The notes below the pieces were generated by a model. That model was not told the origin of the DNA. It saw nothing but the letters and a program-made list of their open reading frames with translations, and did no database searches. Positions 11,655 to 24,400 of a DNA stretch of 64,000 bases are shown one piece after another. The stretch spans positions 72,104 to 136,103 of the forward strand of contig KL197711.1 in NCBI GenBank assembly GCA_000697665.1, given 5' to 3'. Each line of letters begins with the position of its first letter. Position 1 is the first letter of the stretch. The position numbers and the translations under genes are program-made. The stretch is from Jaapia argillacea MUCL 33604 (taxonomy: Eukaryota; Basidiomycota; Agaricomycetes; Jaapiales; Jaapiaceae).

Positions 11655-12565
11655 GTACCATGTACGGTCGCCTTGAGCCGCCAGGATTGATTTGGTATGT
11701 ACCTGACGTCAAACTCAGCAAGTTGCCGCCAAGACCTCTGAAACCTCAAGCCTAACAAAACCTTCCCACGACACCTTATCAATAACGATTGGACAATGGC
11801 TCCAGCATTGCCGTCGACGCTTCTCTCGACGTTGAACCTTCGCCCTCGCTGTCGGAAACGGTGACGACGCCTTATGCGCTGTATATCCACGAATTCTGAG
11901 CGGATTTTCGTAGTTTCTTGCCTGCCATGTAGCTATTATGTTATGGTAAATTATTATAGGACATCCAAATTGTTTTGGAGGGTTGGTTAGTGAAATGGCC
12001 ACAATGTGAAGGCACATGAAACACATCCAGATTTGGGAACTGACATCATATGATCATCAGGTGTCGCGTGGTTTGCCGACGTTCAGATTCTTCAACGCCA
12101 CGAACGACGTCGACGACGTCCTCCTCGTCGGGCAGCATGTTGATTTTTGTGTGTGCGTCATACTTGCGAAGAGATTTTGCATCATCAACAGTTGTTTTCG
12201 CTTTTTTGGGTATTTGATGCCTTTGTGTACCACTCACCAACCCTCCAAAAGTATGTGAATGTTCTATAATAATGTACCATACTATAACAGCTACATTGAG
12301 GGCAAGAAATTACAAAAATCCACTCGAAAGTCGTGGATATACAGCGCACGAGGCGTCGTCACTGTTGCCAACAGCGAGGACGAACGTTTAACTTTGAGGG
12401 AAGTGTCGGCGGCAATGCCGGAGCCATTGTCCAATCGTTATGGAGGTGTCGTGGGAGGGTTAGGTTGGACCTGAGGTTTCAGAGGTCCTGGCACCAACTT
12501 GCTGAGTTTGACGCCAGGTAAATGCCAAATCAATCCTGGCGGCTCAAGGCAACCGTAGTACCATG
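11655..12565. mobile_element. 895-bp foldback DNA transposon with 8-bp target duplication
   Basis: The element spans 11663-12557. It begins TACGGT and ends ACCGTA, and its arms (about 11663-11991 and 12232-12557) are imperfect inverted copies of each other over roughly 330 bp. The outer 33 bp match at all but one position. A loop of about 240 bp separates the arms. GTACCATG stands directly on both sides (11655-11662 and 12558-12565), an 8-bp target site duplication. The arms carry open frames that mirror each other, but no transposase is seen, so it is non-autonomous. An 8-bp duplication fits hAT or P-type transposases; the superfamily is inference. It sits in the copied P450 3' spacer, whose uninterrupted version is near 15600-15650. 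Confidence 0.85.
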
Positions 12566-13129
12566 TCAAAGTCTCAAGAAGGCGCGCAGCGACGGAAGTA
12601 TTCGTACGAGACCTTTTCCAGCGGTGCTGGAGTGGCCCCGAAATAACGTTCCTCTAAAGCCACCTGGGATTCTTCGAGCTCGTGGCTATCTTGAACAAGG
12701 GCTTCCTCCCTGTTGACCCACTATCGCCTCCAGATCTCATGATGTCTCCGAATGTAGAGAGCGGTTCGTGATTGATTTCCTAATTGCAATCGTCCACTGA
12801 CCATTGATATCAAAGGATCAGATAGTAATCTTCGGATCTTTGCCTCGAAACTCCCAAGTCCGCTGATCAACTCAAGACACAAAAATATCCTGGAAGTCGC
12901 CTTCGCTGAAATAATGAGTTGCCCTCGGTAGCTTTCCACAGGGCGGATGTCAACTGAGAACTCCCTTGAAGAACTCACCATCTTCCATCGCACAAATGAT
13001 TTGGTAATTTTTATGCCTCCGATACTAGTACTGTCGGGGTGGGCTTGTCTCCGACAATCATCAGCCATCCCATATAAGCCATCACATTCAGTGGGAAAGT
13101 AGCAGGAGCTCGCCATCGCCACAGTCTCA
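12566..13129. other. spacer before P450-2
   Basis: Noncoding. The left part continues the P450 downstream spacer interrupted by the foldback element and resembles 15640-15800. The right part resembles the promoter of P450-3. No gene is seen. Confidence 0.5.
13072..13078 (+). promoter_or_regulatory. TATA-like box of P450-2
   Basis: ATATAAG, 52 nt before the ATG. It sits in the same place as the clearer TATATAAA of P450-3. Confidence 0.45.
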
Positions 13130-15280
13130 ATGCCACCTTCCCTCAACTTTACGGATGTCGCCGTTCTGACTTTGGGTGTCGCATCTCTCGCGTATGTCTT
13201 TCAGAAGCGATCCCCTGCACCCCTCCCCCCAGGTCCTCGAGGATGGCCAATCATCGGCAACATCCTAGACATGCCGACTGTACAACCATGGCTTGGCTTC
13301 AAAAAATGGGGCGAAAAATGGGGTCAGTTCCAGTCGTTCATTTCGTCCCAAGTCTACTGACAGTCCTTTCATCTTTCTTTGAAGGCAATATGGTATATGT
13401 CAACCTTCTCGGACAACCGATGGTTGTCCTCAACTCGCCAAAAGTGGCAGTTGACATGTTGGACAAGAAAAGCTCGATTTATTCTGACCGTCCAACATTC
13501 ACCATGGCTGGTGAGCTCGTCGGATGGACAAATGTCACCCCGTTTCTGCATTACGGTGATACTTTCCGGGAGTCACGAAGACTGACGCATCAGATCATGG
13601 GCTCGAAGAAGAGTATCCAAGTCTTTCTGCCTATGGTGGAGCGTCAGACCCACCGTTTCATACAGCGGGTCTCCGATGATCCCGAACACGTTTACGAGTA
13701 TATTCGCGGGTGAGCACGCACGATTTTCATCAGTATTGGCAAGGCTTACCTTCATGATCCAGGACGGCTGGGGCCATAATATTGAACTTAGCTTACGGAT
13801 ATGAAGTTAAAGAGGACCGCGACGAACTGGTCGCCCTCGTCGACGAAGCAATGCAGCAGTTCTCAATTTTGACTACACCAAATGCCTTCCTTGTAGACGC
13901 CTTTCCCATTCGTAAGCCTGACAACTGTTCCGGTTACTCATCAGTCACTTATGACTACTACTTTCCAGTACGACATATTCCCAACTGGTTTCCTGGAGCA
14001 ACGTTCAAACGGCTAGCCATTGAATACAAGAAGACGCTCACCGATATGGCTACTGTACCGTTCTTGTACACCAAGGGACAAGTCGTAAGTCACCGCTTGT
14101 ACGTTTTGCCCTCCGGATAAGTTGACCGATGGAGGCTAGGCTACTGGAACTGCACAACCCTCTTTCGCATCCACTCTTTTGGAGAATACCGAATTGACTG
14201 AGGAGCAAGAAGAATCCATCAAATGGACCGCCGCGGCACTATATGGAGGTGCGGACCCCGGACCACCTGTCCAAACATGGCTTTGCCTCCCTAACCATCT
14301 ATCATCGAAACCCAGGTGGATCCGATACAGTAGGTATTTTATCCATGCTTGGGAGACTTCACACATAACCCGTACACGGAAGACTGTCTCTTCGATCTAT
14401 ACATTTTTCCTCGCCATGACGCTGTATCCCGAGGTGCAGAAGAAGGCACAAGCAGAATTGGATACCGTAGTTGGGACTGATAGACTTCCCTCACCCGCCG
14501 ATCGCGAACACCTCCCTTACGTTGATGCACTCGTCAAAGAAGTATACCGTTGGCACCCTGTTGGCCCCCTCGGTAAGCTCCACACATAAAGTCCTTGTGC
14601 TTTGCTCACCTTGGGCGATCCTATCCATAGGTTTGCCCCATAGGTTGATTCAAGATGACATTCACGATGGATATTTTATTCCAAAGGGCACCGTTGTTAT
14701 CGCCAATATCTGGTAAGTTTGCTATTTCCGAAAATTAGTGATCTAATCTGAAGTTGTCGCGGGTAAGGAATATCCTCCACGATGAGGATACATACCAGAA
14801 TCCTATGGCCTTTGACCCAGAACGCTTCTTGTCGGCTCCTGGGAAGTTACCTGAGCAGGATCCTCGCGCGTTCTCTTTCGGTTTCGGTAGAAGGTATGTA
14901 GCCCTCATTGGCGCGGGCTTCGGCTATCCGTTAATCCCCAGTATATCAGATCATGCCCCGGTAAGGGCTCCTGCATCTTGGTGTCCAGTTTCATTCATCG
15001 TCGACCTTCTCACAGGTTTAAATTTGGCTGAGGCCTCCATATTCATGTCGTGTGCTATGGTACTTTCCGTCTTCAATATCACAAAGGCGGTGAATGGGGA
15101 CGGTTCGGTGGTGACACCCTCAGCAGAATTTCAAGACGGTACCGTCAGGTGCGACTGGGTCCTTCCTTTGCCTCCGATTTGCGCTGACATTGGCGCGTTT
15201 GAAGTCACCCCAAACCATTCCGATGTTCCATCAAGCCGAGGTCACTGAAAGCGGAGGCTTTGATTCATTCTGCCGAGTAG
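13130..15280 (+). CDS. cytochrome P450, tandem copy 2
   Basis: Exons 13130-13322, 13385-13709, 13763-13911, 13969-14084, 14140-14248, 14316-14329, 14383-14572, 14631-14712, 14768-14893, 14950-14960, 15016-15148, 15205-15280; 507 aa. Every exon has exactly the same length as in copy 1. N-terminal anchor and hinge PPGPRGWPIIGN, I-helix GGSDTT, K-helix EVYR, PERF, and haem loop FGFGRRSCPG with the cysteine encoded in the 11-nt exon. All splice sites are GT-AG. It is a membrane-bound monooxygenase of the same subfamily as its neighbours and appears intact; substrate unknown. Position and similarity suggest tandem duplication. Confidence 0.9.
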
Positions 15281-16195
15281 AGGGGAAATCAGAATATCTT
15301 GTATCTTGGTGCAGTGCATATCTCCTCCTACTGGCGATGAAACCTAGCATGTGCTCTTTACCCGTGGAATTCGGTCTCTCCAGTTATCAACGTTGCAACT
15401 CTGAACCTGGCAGTGCACGGTACTTGGGGTGTGAATATGGTTATTGGCCGTCCGCCGACCGGCCCGGGGCCGGGTGTACCGAAGCACTGTCCAATGATGC
15501 TGCCCTTCGCGCCTTGCTCTCTCCGATACATAGTCTGCCTCACGGACGGACCATTGTCCCTCTATATCCGCGACCTATCTTCACGAGTTGGGAGGCGGTC
15601 ACTCATATTAGACCTGCCATTGTTTCCTGCCGTGCAATGCCAAGTAAGGCGCCCAAAGAACAGTCCTTATCCGCACGAGATTCGCCGTTCTGACGGATCT
15701 GTTCTTGCGCGGTATCCTGAGCACAAATAACGCACCTCAGAATCACGTCAAGATACTTCGATTCTATGCCTATCTTGAATGAGGTCTTCCTCCTTGTCCT
15801 CGTGCTATCAAACCTCGCGTCTCCAAAATAGTTAGAGGTTCGTGATCAGTTTTACCACAAATCATTCTCTGATATCCAATGATAGTTTGTCTCGGGGTTG
15901 TTCTCTGCAGGGGAACCTGCTTATTGAATCAGTCTGCTGAACAACTCAAACCACAAAAATATCCTGAACGTCGCCTTTGCTAGCACAGATCTAGTGAGCC
16001 CTCTTCGGTAGGTTTGCTCAAGTTGGATGTCAATTCCCTCAAGATGTCCCCGGCTTCCATTTGCTCAGCGATCGAGTTGGTAATATGCCTCTGATACTGT
16101 TCGCGGTGTTTTTGTCCCCGACAGTCGGATCGGCTATATAAACCCTCCCATTGAATAGTACAGCAGCAGCAGTATTTCGCCATCGTCACAATCTC
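15281..16195. other. spacer between P450-2 and P450-3
   Basis: No gene. It holds the uninterrupted counterpart of the spacer into which the 895-bp element inserted after P450-1, and a GC-rich near-palindrome (ccggcccggggccgg) near 15458-15472. The right end is the P450-3 promoter. Confidence 0.5.
16135..16142 (+). promoter_or_regulatory. TATA box of P450-3
   Basis: TATATAAA, 54 nt before the start codon of P450-3. Confidence 0.6.
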
Positions 16196-18359
16196 ATGCT
16201 ACCTTCTCTAAACTTTGTCGATATCGTGGTTCTGACTTCGTGTATCGCGTCTCTTGCGTATGCCGCTCAGAAGCGTTCCCCTGCACCCCTCCCCCCAGGT
16301 CCCAAAGGATGGCCAATCATTGGCAACGTCCTGGACATGCCGACCACGAAACCATGGCTTGTATTCACAAAATGGGGCGAAAGATGGGGTCAGTTCCAGT
16401 CACCCTTCGCGGTGTGCTTCGTCCATTGACAGTCCCTTCATTTCTCTTTCAGGCCACATCATATATCTCAACCTTCTTGGGCAACCTATGGTTGTCCTCA
16501 ACTCTGCCAACATGGCCGTTGAAATGTTGGACAAGAAAAGTTCGATTTACTCTGACCGTCCAATATTCACTATGGCTGGCGAACTTGCCGGATGGGGGTC
16601 TCTCATCGCATTTCTCCATTATGGTGATAGTTTTCGTGAAGCGCGAAGACTATTGCATCAGGTAATGGGTACGAAGAAGAGTATGGAGGTCTTCATGCCG
16701 ATGGTGGAGCACCAGACCCACCGTTTCTTGAACCGGGTCTTAAGTCATCCCGATAATGTTCAGGAGTTGATTCGCTGGTGAGAGAATATGATTTTCGTCA
16801 TCAATCAAGACTTACCTTGATGGTACAGGACCGCTGGGGCCATAATATTGAACCTTGCTTATGGATATGAAGTCAAAGAAGACAACGACGAGATGGTCGC
16901 TCTCGTTGACAAAGCCATGCAACAATTCTCAATTATCACCAGGCCAAACGCCTTCCTAGTAGACGCTTTCCCCATGTGTAAGCTTGACAGTGCTTTCAAA
17001 CACTCATCGATCACTCATCATTACCACTCTCCAGTACGACACGTTCCCAGTTGGTTTCCTGGGGCAAACTTCAAAAGATTAGCTACAGAATACAAGAAGA
17101 CGCTCACCGACATGGTTACCTTGCCGTTTGTGTACACCAAGAGGCAAGTCGTAAGTCGGTATCCATGTGTTTTGACCTTTGGAGATGCTGAGAAATGGAC
17201 GCTAGGCTGCTGGGGCGGCACAACCCTCTTTCGTTTCCACTCATTTGGAGAATAACCAATTGACTAAGGAACAAGAAGCAACCATCCAACGCGCTGCCGC
17301 CGCACTATATACAGGTACGTCCGACCCGTAGCCCACTTTCTATCTACGCCTTTGCCCCCCAAACGCTTACTATCGAAACCCAGGTGGATCCGATACGGTA
17401 GGCATTTCACTCATGGTGCGGAAGGCCTCCGAGACCCTCTAACCTCGCAAATGGAAGACGGTATCATCAATCTACACATTTTTCCTCGCCATGTGCCTTT
17501 ATCCCGAGGTACAGAAGAACGCACAAGAAGAAATAGATGCCGTAGTTGGGACTGATAGACTTCCCTCGCCTGCCGATCGCGAACGCCTCCCTTATATTGG
17601 GGCGCTCGTCAAGGAAGTTTACCGTTGGCATCCTGTTGGACCCCTCGGTGAGCTCCACACGGAAGTGTCAACTCTGTTCCGCTTTACTCACTTTCGATGC
17701 TAGGTTTGCCTCATAGGCTCATGGAAAACGACGTCCACGATGGATATTTCATTCCCAAGGGCACGATTATCATAGCCAATATCTGGTAAGTTGCTATCTC
17801 CGACAGTTGGTCATTTAACCTTAAGTTACCATGGATAAGGAATATCCTCCACGACGAGAATTCATACAAGAATCCTATGGTCTTTGACCCAGAACGCTTC
17901 CTATCTGCTCCCGGGAAGTCGCCGGAGCAGGATCCTCGTACATTCTCTTTTGGTTTCGGTAGAAGGTGTGTGGCTCTCAAGGCGCGGGTTTGGCGCGAAT
18001 GTTGGCTATCCCCACTGTTATATCAGATCATGCCCCGGTAAGCGCCGATGTATCTGGGTGTTCAGTTTCATTCCTCACCGGCCTTCTCACAGGTCTAAAC
18101 TTGGCTGAGGCCTCCGTATTCATGTCGTGTGCCATGGTACTTTCCGTCTTCAGTATCACAAAGGCAATGAATGCGGATGGTTCGGTGGTCACCCCCTCTG
18201 CAGAATTTGAAGATGGTACCGTCAGGTGCGACTGTGGCTCCTTCTTTTGCCTTTCATTTGCATTGACAGTGGCGCGTTTGAAGTCACCCGAAACCGTTCC
18301 GATGTTCCATCAAGCCGAGGTCGTCGAAAGCTGAGGCGTTGATCCGTTCTGCCGAGTAG
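16196..18359 (+). CDS. cytochrome P450, tandem copy 3
   Basis: Exons 16196-16388, 16453-16777, 16829-16977, 17035-17150, 17206-17314, 17384-17397, 17458-17647, 17704-17785, 17840-17965, 18027-18037, 18093-18225, 18284-18359; 507 aa, again with the same twelve exon lengths as copies 1 and 2. Hinge [13 protein letters not shown]-helix GGSDT, K-helix EVYR, PERF, haem loop FGFGRRSCPG. It is closer to copy 2 than to copy 1: both read RRSCPG where copy 1 has RRICPG, and their introns 9 and 10 resemble each other. No break is visible. It should be a microsomal monooxygenase; the substrate cannot be read from sequence. Confidence 0.9.
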
Positions 18360-19028
18360 AGGGGAATTAAGAATGTCTTGGTGCAACCTCCCGTACATCT
18401 TCGGTCCGTTTGGTGAGAGATTCGACATGGTTGTTTGCCCATTCCACTGTGCGACCTTCCTTCTTTGAGAGTGACCTCATGAAGCAAGTCCCCTCCAGTT
18501 GTCATCTGACCGACGGCGACTTAAATGAGCGCTTCTTGCATTGCCACCAACTTTTACCTACAACTTAGTACAAGCCAATTCTTCTCCTCAACGCCTCTTC
18601 AGCATGCCCATGAACGTTGATCTTGTCCAGCCCATCCCCTCTCTACATTTCAAACGTTTGCTTTGAAAAGATACAGTATCTTCCTCCGCTGATGGTAAAG
18701 AAGTGTTCTAAGTCCCCCTCCTCCTCGAGGCTTCCGGCTACCACGCCGAAGATACCCTAAAATCCTTTCCGGTCCAGGCAACAGAGATGCCTCACATGGC
18801 TAGCTATAGCTGGCTGGTGAAACAGACGCCTCCGACATTGACATTGATGATTATTGCGTCATGATACCCTTTTCCAAGTCACGCTCCTGTATATAAAGCC
18901 AAGAAATCCAAACTCTACTAAAACTATAATCGCCCAACTCACGCCTCCTCACACAACTGCCAACTTTTATTCATAGCTCCCGCATTCTCAGGCCCTTCAC
19001 CACAAATACCATCCATAAATCTCACAGA
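18360..19028. other. spacer between P450-3 and SDR-1
   Basis: No gene is seen. The right end is the SDR promoter. Confidence 0.5.
18890..18898 (+). promoter_or_regulatory. TATA box of SDR-1
   Basis: TATATAAAG, about 130 nt before the ATG. Confidence 0.55.
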
Positions 19029-20470
19029 ATGCCTTCGAGAGGACCATCGCCTTTGCGACCAGCGTTTTCCACAAGTTTAGGAGGAGCATCCTTCAAAGTC
19101 GATCCAATGTCTCCTGTTGCGGACGAATTGCACCCTGTGATCCACGCTGGTCGGGTTGCTGTTATCACGGGCGCCGCCAATGGGATTGGTAGAGCAGCTG
19201 CTTTGGAATTGGCCAAGTAAGTTTTCACAGCTTGCCTCCGATAAGCCTCGATCCTATCGAATGAGCGCCGCCTTGATTCTTATCACCTTGATAACTGACA
19301 CTGCCTTGTTCCTCATGTAGGCTTGGTTTGAAAGTTGCTTTGGCGGATGTTGTAGAAGACCGATTGGCGGAGACTGGTCGAGAAGTCACAGCTTTTGCTG
19401 GAGAGGGAAACGTCCTCGTCATCCCCACAGACGTTAGCAAGATCGAGGAGGTTGTGAGATTGAAAGATAAGGTTTATGAGGCTTGGGGCGAGGTGAGTAG
19501 ACTTTGTGCCATTTGGTGTTTGTGGAATGACAATTGTGACGGATGGACCTTGCGATTGGTGTTGGATCGACTTTTGGATTCGGTTGGAACCCTCGCTTCC
19601 GTGATTTTGTTGGATTTAGGTTGCAGTCCTACTGAATAATGCTGCTATTGGTCCTAGTGGTACCTCTTGGGCAGGTTTGGATAACTGGCACAAGACTTTT
19701 GCGGTCAACGTCTTTGGGTGAGCCGGATCTCGAAGTGAATGTCTCAGAAATGTTGGTTTGACGAAAAGTATCCGTTGTAGCGTTCTCAATGTTCAACAGA
19801 CGTTCGTTCCAGTACGTCCTAGATCGCCGTCGTTGGGTGCTCTTTCCCTGACGCTTTTGTAGTCCATGATTCACCAGGAGAACCCGTCGGTGATCATCAA
19901 CACTGGGTCTAAACAAGGCATCACCAATCCTCCGTAAATCTACATTCTGTTTTCAGACGAGTGACTTCCTGATGGCCCTCCACAGAGGCAACACGTCCTA
20001 TAACGCTTCAAAAGCGGCCGTCAAGAGTCTGACTGAAGGCTTAGCTCACGAGCTCCGTCAGCAGCCCACTCAAAACTTGACGGCCCATCTCTTCATGTAA
20101 GTCCCTTTCCTTTCCTCTACACCATTGAACCAACAACAGCGATCACGCGATCGTGACGTCGTGACCCAACAGCCCCGGATGGACCTACACGGCTCTCGGA
20201 GGCGCTCTTCACCCCAAAGACACTGATCAGAAACCCCCGGGTGCGTGGTCGGCTGAAGAAACCGTCCTTTATATGCTCGACAAGGTCCGCGAGGGAGAAT
20301 TTTATATCTTGTGCCCGGATAACGAGACGAGGAGGGAGATTGACGAACTCAGGGTTATGTGGGCGGCCGGTGATATCGTGGAGGGTAGACCGGCGTTGAG
20401 CAGGTGGCACCCGAACTATAAGTCGGTGTTTGAGGAGTATATGAAGGAGGGGTTGGCCTCGTTGGACTAA
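19029..20470 (+). CDS. short-chain dehydrogenase/reductase, SDR-1
   Basis: Exons 19029-19216, 19321-19492, 19620-19717, 19781-19811, 19863-19933, 19986-20096, 20173-20470; 322 aa. A Rossmann nucleotide-binding motif TGAANGIG lies near residue 47 after a 40-residue N-terminal extension. NNAAIG follows in strand 4. The catalytic set is serine in NTGSKQG and Y192-x-x-x-K196 in SYNASKAAVKSL. The product is an NAD(P)-dependent alcohol/ketone oxidoreductase; the substrate is unknown. It follows three P450 genes on the same strand, so it could act in the same pathway, but co-regulation is inference. All introns are GT-AG and keep the frame. No signal peptide is apparent. Confidence 0.88.
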
Positions 20471-21440
20471 GGTGGGAAGGGTGTCGGGGAAAAGAGAAGA
20501 AATGCGAAGTAAATTGGTGGGAGTGTAGGTTCAGAAATGCTGTAGTAACTATTCGTCGTTGTTGTCGTGCTATTGGTATGTATTCTCATCGCTGTCTTGT
20601 TCGTCCATGGCGACGAATGGCGAGACTTGGTTCCGAAAACCAGCACCCCCAACTATACCATGATCCGGCGGTGTCTCACGAAATGGAACAAGAAAAACGT
20701 ACACGATGACATGGATGATCCGTATGACATCCTAGTGACATTAGCAATTCGGCAGACCCGTAAATGAAGGCGTCTGGACGAAGGTCATGACCGTGTAGGA
20801 CCCTCGTGTCGGTGCGACCCTCCCCAACGAAATGCGAGTCAGCTGTTGTCCATGCCGCTGTTTGAGCCGTCAGCTGCCTCCAAAATTTAGTGAATTTTTA
20901 AGCACGGACCTTCACCTCCCTCGCAACGGCTGTGAATCTCTCGGATATCTCCCAGAAATGGACATGTCTTTCGTTTCGTTCAGGGATTCTCCACGTTCGT
21001 TGTGAACTGAGAAAGGGTCACGGTGGCTGGCACCACCATCATCCGCCTCCGTTCATCGCGTATCTGCCGTATCTAGCTGCACAGATACGCGCCTCAGAAC
21101 GCGTAAATGAGATGTAAAGTCCGTCTATCATACGACCGCCACCTCCAACGAGGTGAAACGGTTTCCTGAAGGCTGTAATCATACGGTTTTAATGATTGCG
21201 AGCCTATGCAATGCCCCGGGCGTTGATCGCGAAGCGATGACTTCTCCTCATTCACACTGCCTTCTTCGCTAAAAGTCACTGCTGAAGGCAAATCTGGACC
21301 AATGGGCAAAGGGGCCGTGAGCATATATAAAGCCCCAAAATCATTATGGGGATAGAGCTATTATCCCGATCATTGTCTCTGCTATCGATATCAACCGTTT
21401 CTGTTGCCCGGATCCATCGTAACCAACCACCGACCCAACC
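20471..21440. other. spacer between SDR-1 and glutamate dehydrogenase
   Basis: About 1 kb with only short chance frames. No gene or repeat is recognised. The right end holds the glutamate dehydrogenase promoter. Confidence 0.5.
21324..21332 (+). promoter_or_regulatory. TATA box of the glutamate dehydrogenase gene
   Basis: TATATAAAG, 117 nt before the ATG. Confidence 0.6.
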
Positions 21441-24400
21441 ATGACGACCCCCGTGTCGACCCCCAGCATCCACACCCCTGAAGGCCTCGCGACTACCCCA
21501 CCTATCCTCGCAGACTCCGCAAAGAGTCATCTGGCTGTTCCAGGACAGGGGCTATATGCGCTTGGGTCGCCGTCAGGGAGTGATGCATCTTTGCATCGTA
21601 TCAAGAACTTGCCTGGCTACACCACCCCTGTTTTCAAAGGAAAGGAGGAGCAGAGGGCCAAGGTCCAAGCAAACGTCGCGGCGAAGGTATGTGCTTCATC
21701 GTGTGCGATGTGGGGAAGTTTTATCTAATCGGTATTCTTTGCGATAAGGGTTTCATCCCTCGGGAGTTGATCGCGAACGAAGTCAACTGGTTCTACTCGC
21801 ACTTGGGCATCGACGACACATACTTCCAGAATGAGTCTGTAGAGGTTATCACCGATCATATCATTGCGTTGTTCGGTGCCAAGGTCCTTGCGTACACCAA
21901 GCATGATCCCGAGAAGCTCGTTATTGATCTCGAGAAGATCGACGAGAAGGGTGCTACTTTTATTCATACCAGCGCTCCTGGTAGGACTTCCGTTCAAGGC
22001 CCCGGCGCAATCTGCGAGGCTAGGTATGTCTCTATTCTTATCGTACCTTCGCCCCTCTCCCGTGGTCTGATTGCAAGCGTAACTTAGGATCGACGACTTG
22101 TTCCTCGACAAAGCAACTCCAGATAAATGCTATCGTCTCGAGACTTTCCGTTCAGCAGGATCGATCTCCGCTACAGCCTCGCAACAACTCCGTTGCTACT
22201 TCGTCAACAAATGTAGCTTCCCCAAGTCGACCCCTGCGTCAACTCGCAAAGATGGCAAGACTGATATTCGAGCTGTTTCGGATCCTGTCTTCTTGGAGAA
22301 GGCGAGCGATCATACTTTGAGTGTGTATCAGGAGATTATGTGGCAGGTTGAGAGTAGGTATGGGCCCGTTATCGAGGTGTTTGAAGTCGAGGGAAGTAGG
22401 GAACGAAGGATGGTTATTGGTTACAAGATGGGTGGTACCAGCAGGTTCTTTAGGTATGAAACATCCCTATTCGATTTGCTATATCGTTGCTCATTGATTA
22501 TCCTCAGCGCATTGTCGAACTTGTACCACTTCTACTCCTTGTACTCGGCTCGCAAATACGTTGGTATGTCCTTCAGCTCTGCTGTACCCCTATCGAATTT
22601 GTTTCTGATAAGGATTTAGAACAATTCTCCAACGGGATCACTATCATCTCGCTCTATCTCAACCCCCTCCCCAACTCCAACGCTCCCCCGATCGAGCACT
22701 CTATCTTTCAAGTGATGAAAGAAGTCTCGCTCCTCTATTGTCTCCCCGAGAACCCTTTCTTCCTGGTCAACGTCGGACACGCCGTCCAAGAGGCTACTTA
22801 TGCTTGTATGCTCAACTCTGCCTATATAGGTCGTCTATCTGGCACTAATCTGGCTGTTTTACAGATTGTGGCTGGATCTTTGCTCAACACTTTTGCAACC
22901 GGCTCGGTTCTGCGTACCTGTCGTTGAAGAATGTGCTGGATGAGTCGAACCCTGCTCATGCTGAGGTCTTGAACGATATCAAGATGAGATTCCGTGAAGA
23001 GACTTTTACTCGAGAGTCTATCGCTCAAGTCATCCATGCCCACCCTGAGCTGGTGCGTGGCATTTTCTTAGAGTTAGTAGGATAATTGCCTGATTTCTTT
23101 TCGTGGTTTAGATTCGCATGCTCTATGTTAACTTCGCCATGGTCCACTATCCCAACAACGAGGGCTCTCAGCTGATGTGAGTCTTTTTCTGACACTTTTG
23201 GATATGCGATCTTCAGCTAACCCGGATTATTAGGCCAACCCTCTCCTATCAGCGCCTAAAAACCGAGCAGCCACTTTCCGACCAAGAACTCCACGAAAAG
23301 ATCAGGAAGACAGTCGCTAATAAGCACGAACTCCAAGTTCTCGAGAGTTTCTTGATCTTCAACAAGTAGGTCCCCTTATGATGCTGGATATATTCCGAAC
23401 TAACCCAGGCATCGGCGTCATCCAGGCATGTCCTGAAGACGAACTTCTACCAACCTACGAAAGTCGCTTTGTCTTTCCGTCTCGCACCTGATTTCTTGCC
23501 TGAGGTTGAATACCCCAAGAAGCCGTTTGGCATGTTCTTCATCATTGGTGCCTTCAACATCAATTTATACCATGATCGATACGTGTGCTAATGAGTTATT
23601 GTGGCGGTTAGGCAATGAGTTCCGTGGATTCCACATTCGATTCCGCGATGTTGCTCGTGGTGGCATCCGTATCGTCAGATCGAGGAACCGCGAGTAAGCG
23701 CACGCATATAGCCTCGAAGTTACCTAGGAAGCTAATTTATGCGCTAGGAACTACTCGATTAACCAACGTATGCTGTTCGATGAGAACTATGGGCTCGCGT
23801 CGACACAGTCCTTGAAGAACAAGGATATTCCCGAAGGTGGTGCGAAGGGTACCATTCTGCCCTCGTAAGTCTCATCGTTGGCTTTTACTCTTCTGGTATC
23901 TGAATCTTGTCGTCAATGTAGATTGGGAGCGGCACCGAGACTTTGCTTCGAAAAATACGTCGATGTATGCCCGCCTCACCTCTTCGAAATTTCTATATTT
24001 TTTTGTTGACCTTGGTTGGATCTCTCTTTAGGCTGTTATCGACCTCCTCATTCCCGGACACAGCCCTGGTATCAAGGAACCCTTGGTTGATCTCTACGAT
24101 AAACCCGAGCTGCTTTTCTTCGGTCCTGATGGTGCGTCCCATCACCCACCCGTCTCTTCGGGTGCTGATTGGTGTTTTTTTAGAGGGTACCGCCGATATG
24201 ATGGACTGGGCTGCTAGTGCGTATCTTGTTCTCACCCTCCATATAGTTTGCTGATAGTGAGGGTTTATAGTTCACGCTCGTACTCGCGGCGCTGAGACCT
24301 GGTGGAAGTCGTTTACTACTGGCAAGACTGCCGAAACCCTCGGTGGTATCCCTCATGACACCTATGGAATGACCTCGTTGTCGATTCGTCAATACGTTCT

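Noticed and set aside
11585-12521. Two similar small proteins on opposite strands (about 60-100 codons)
   Set aside because: They are the two arms of the foldback transposon read in opposite directions, not a gene pair.
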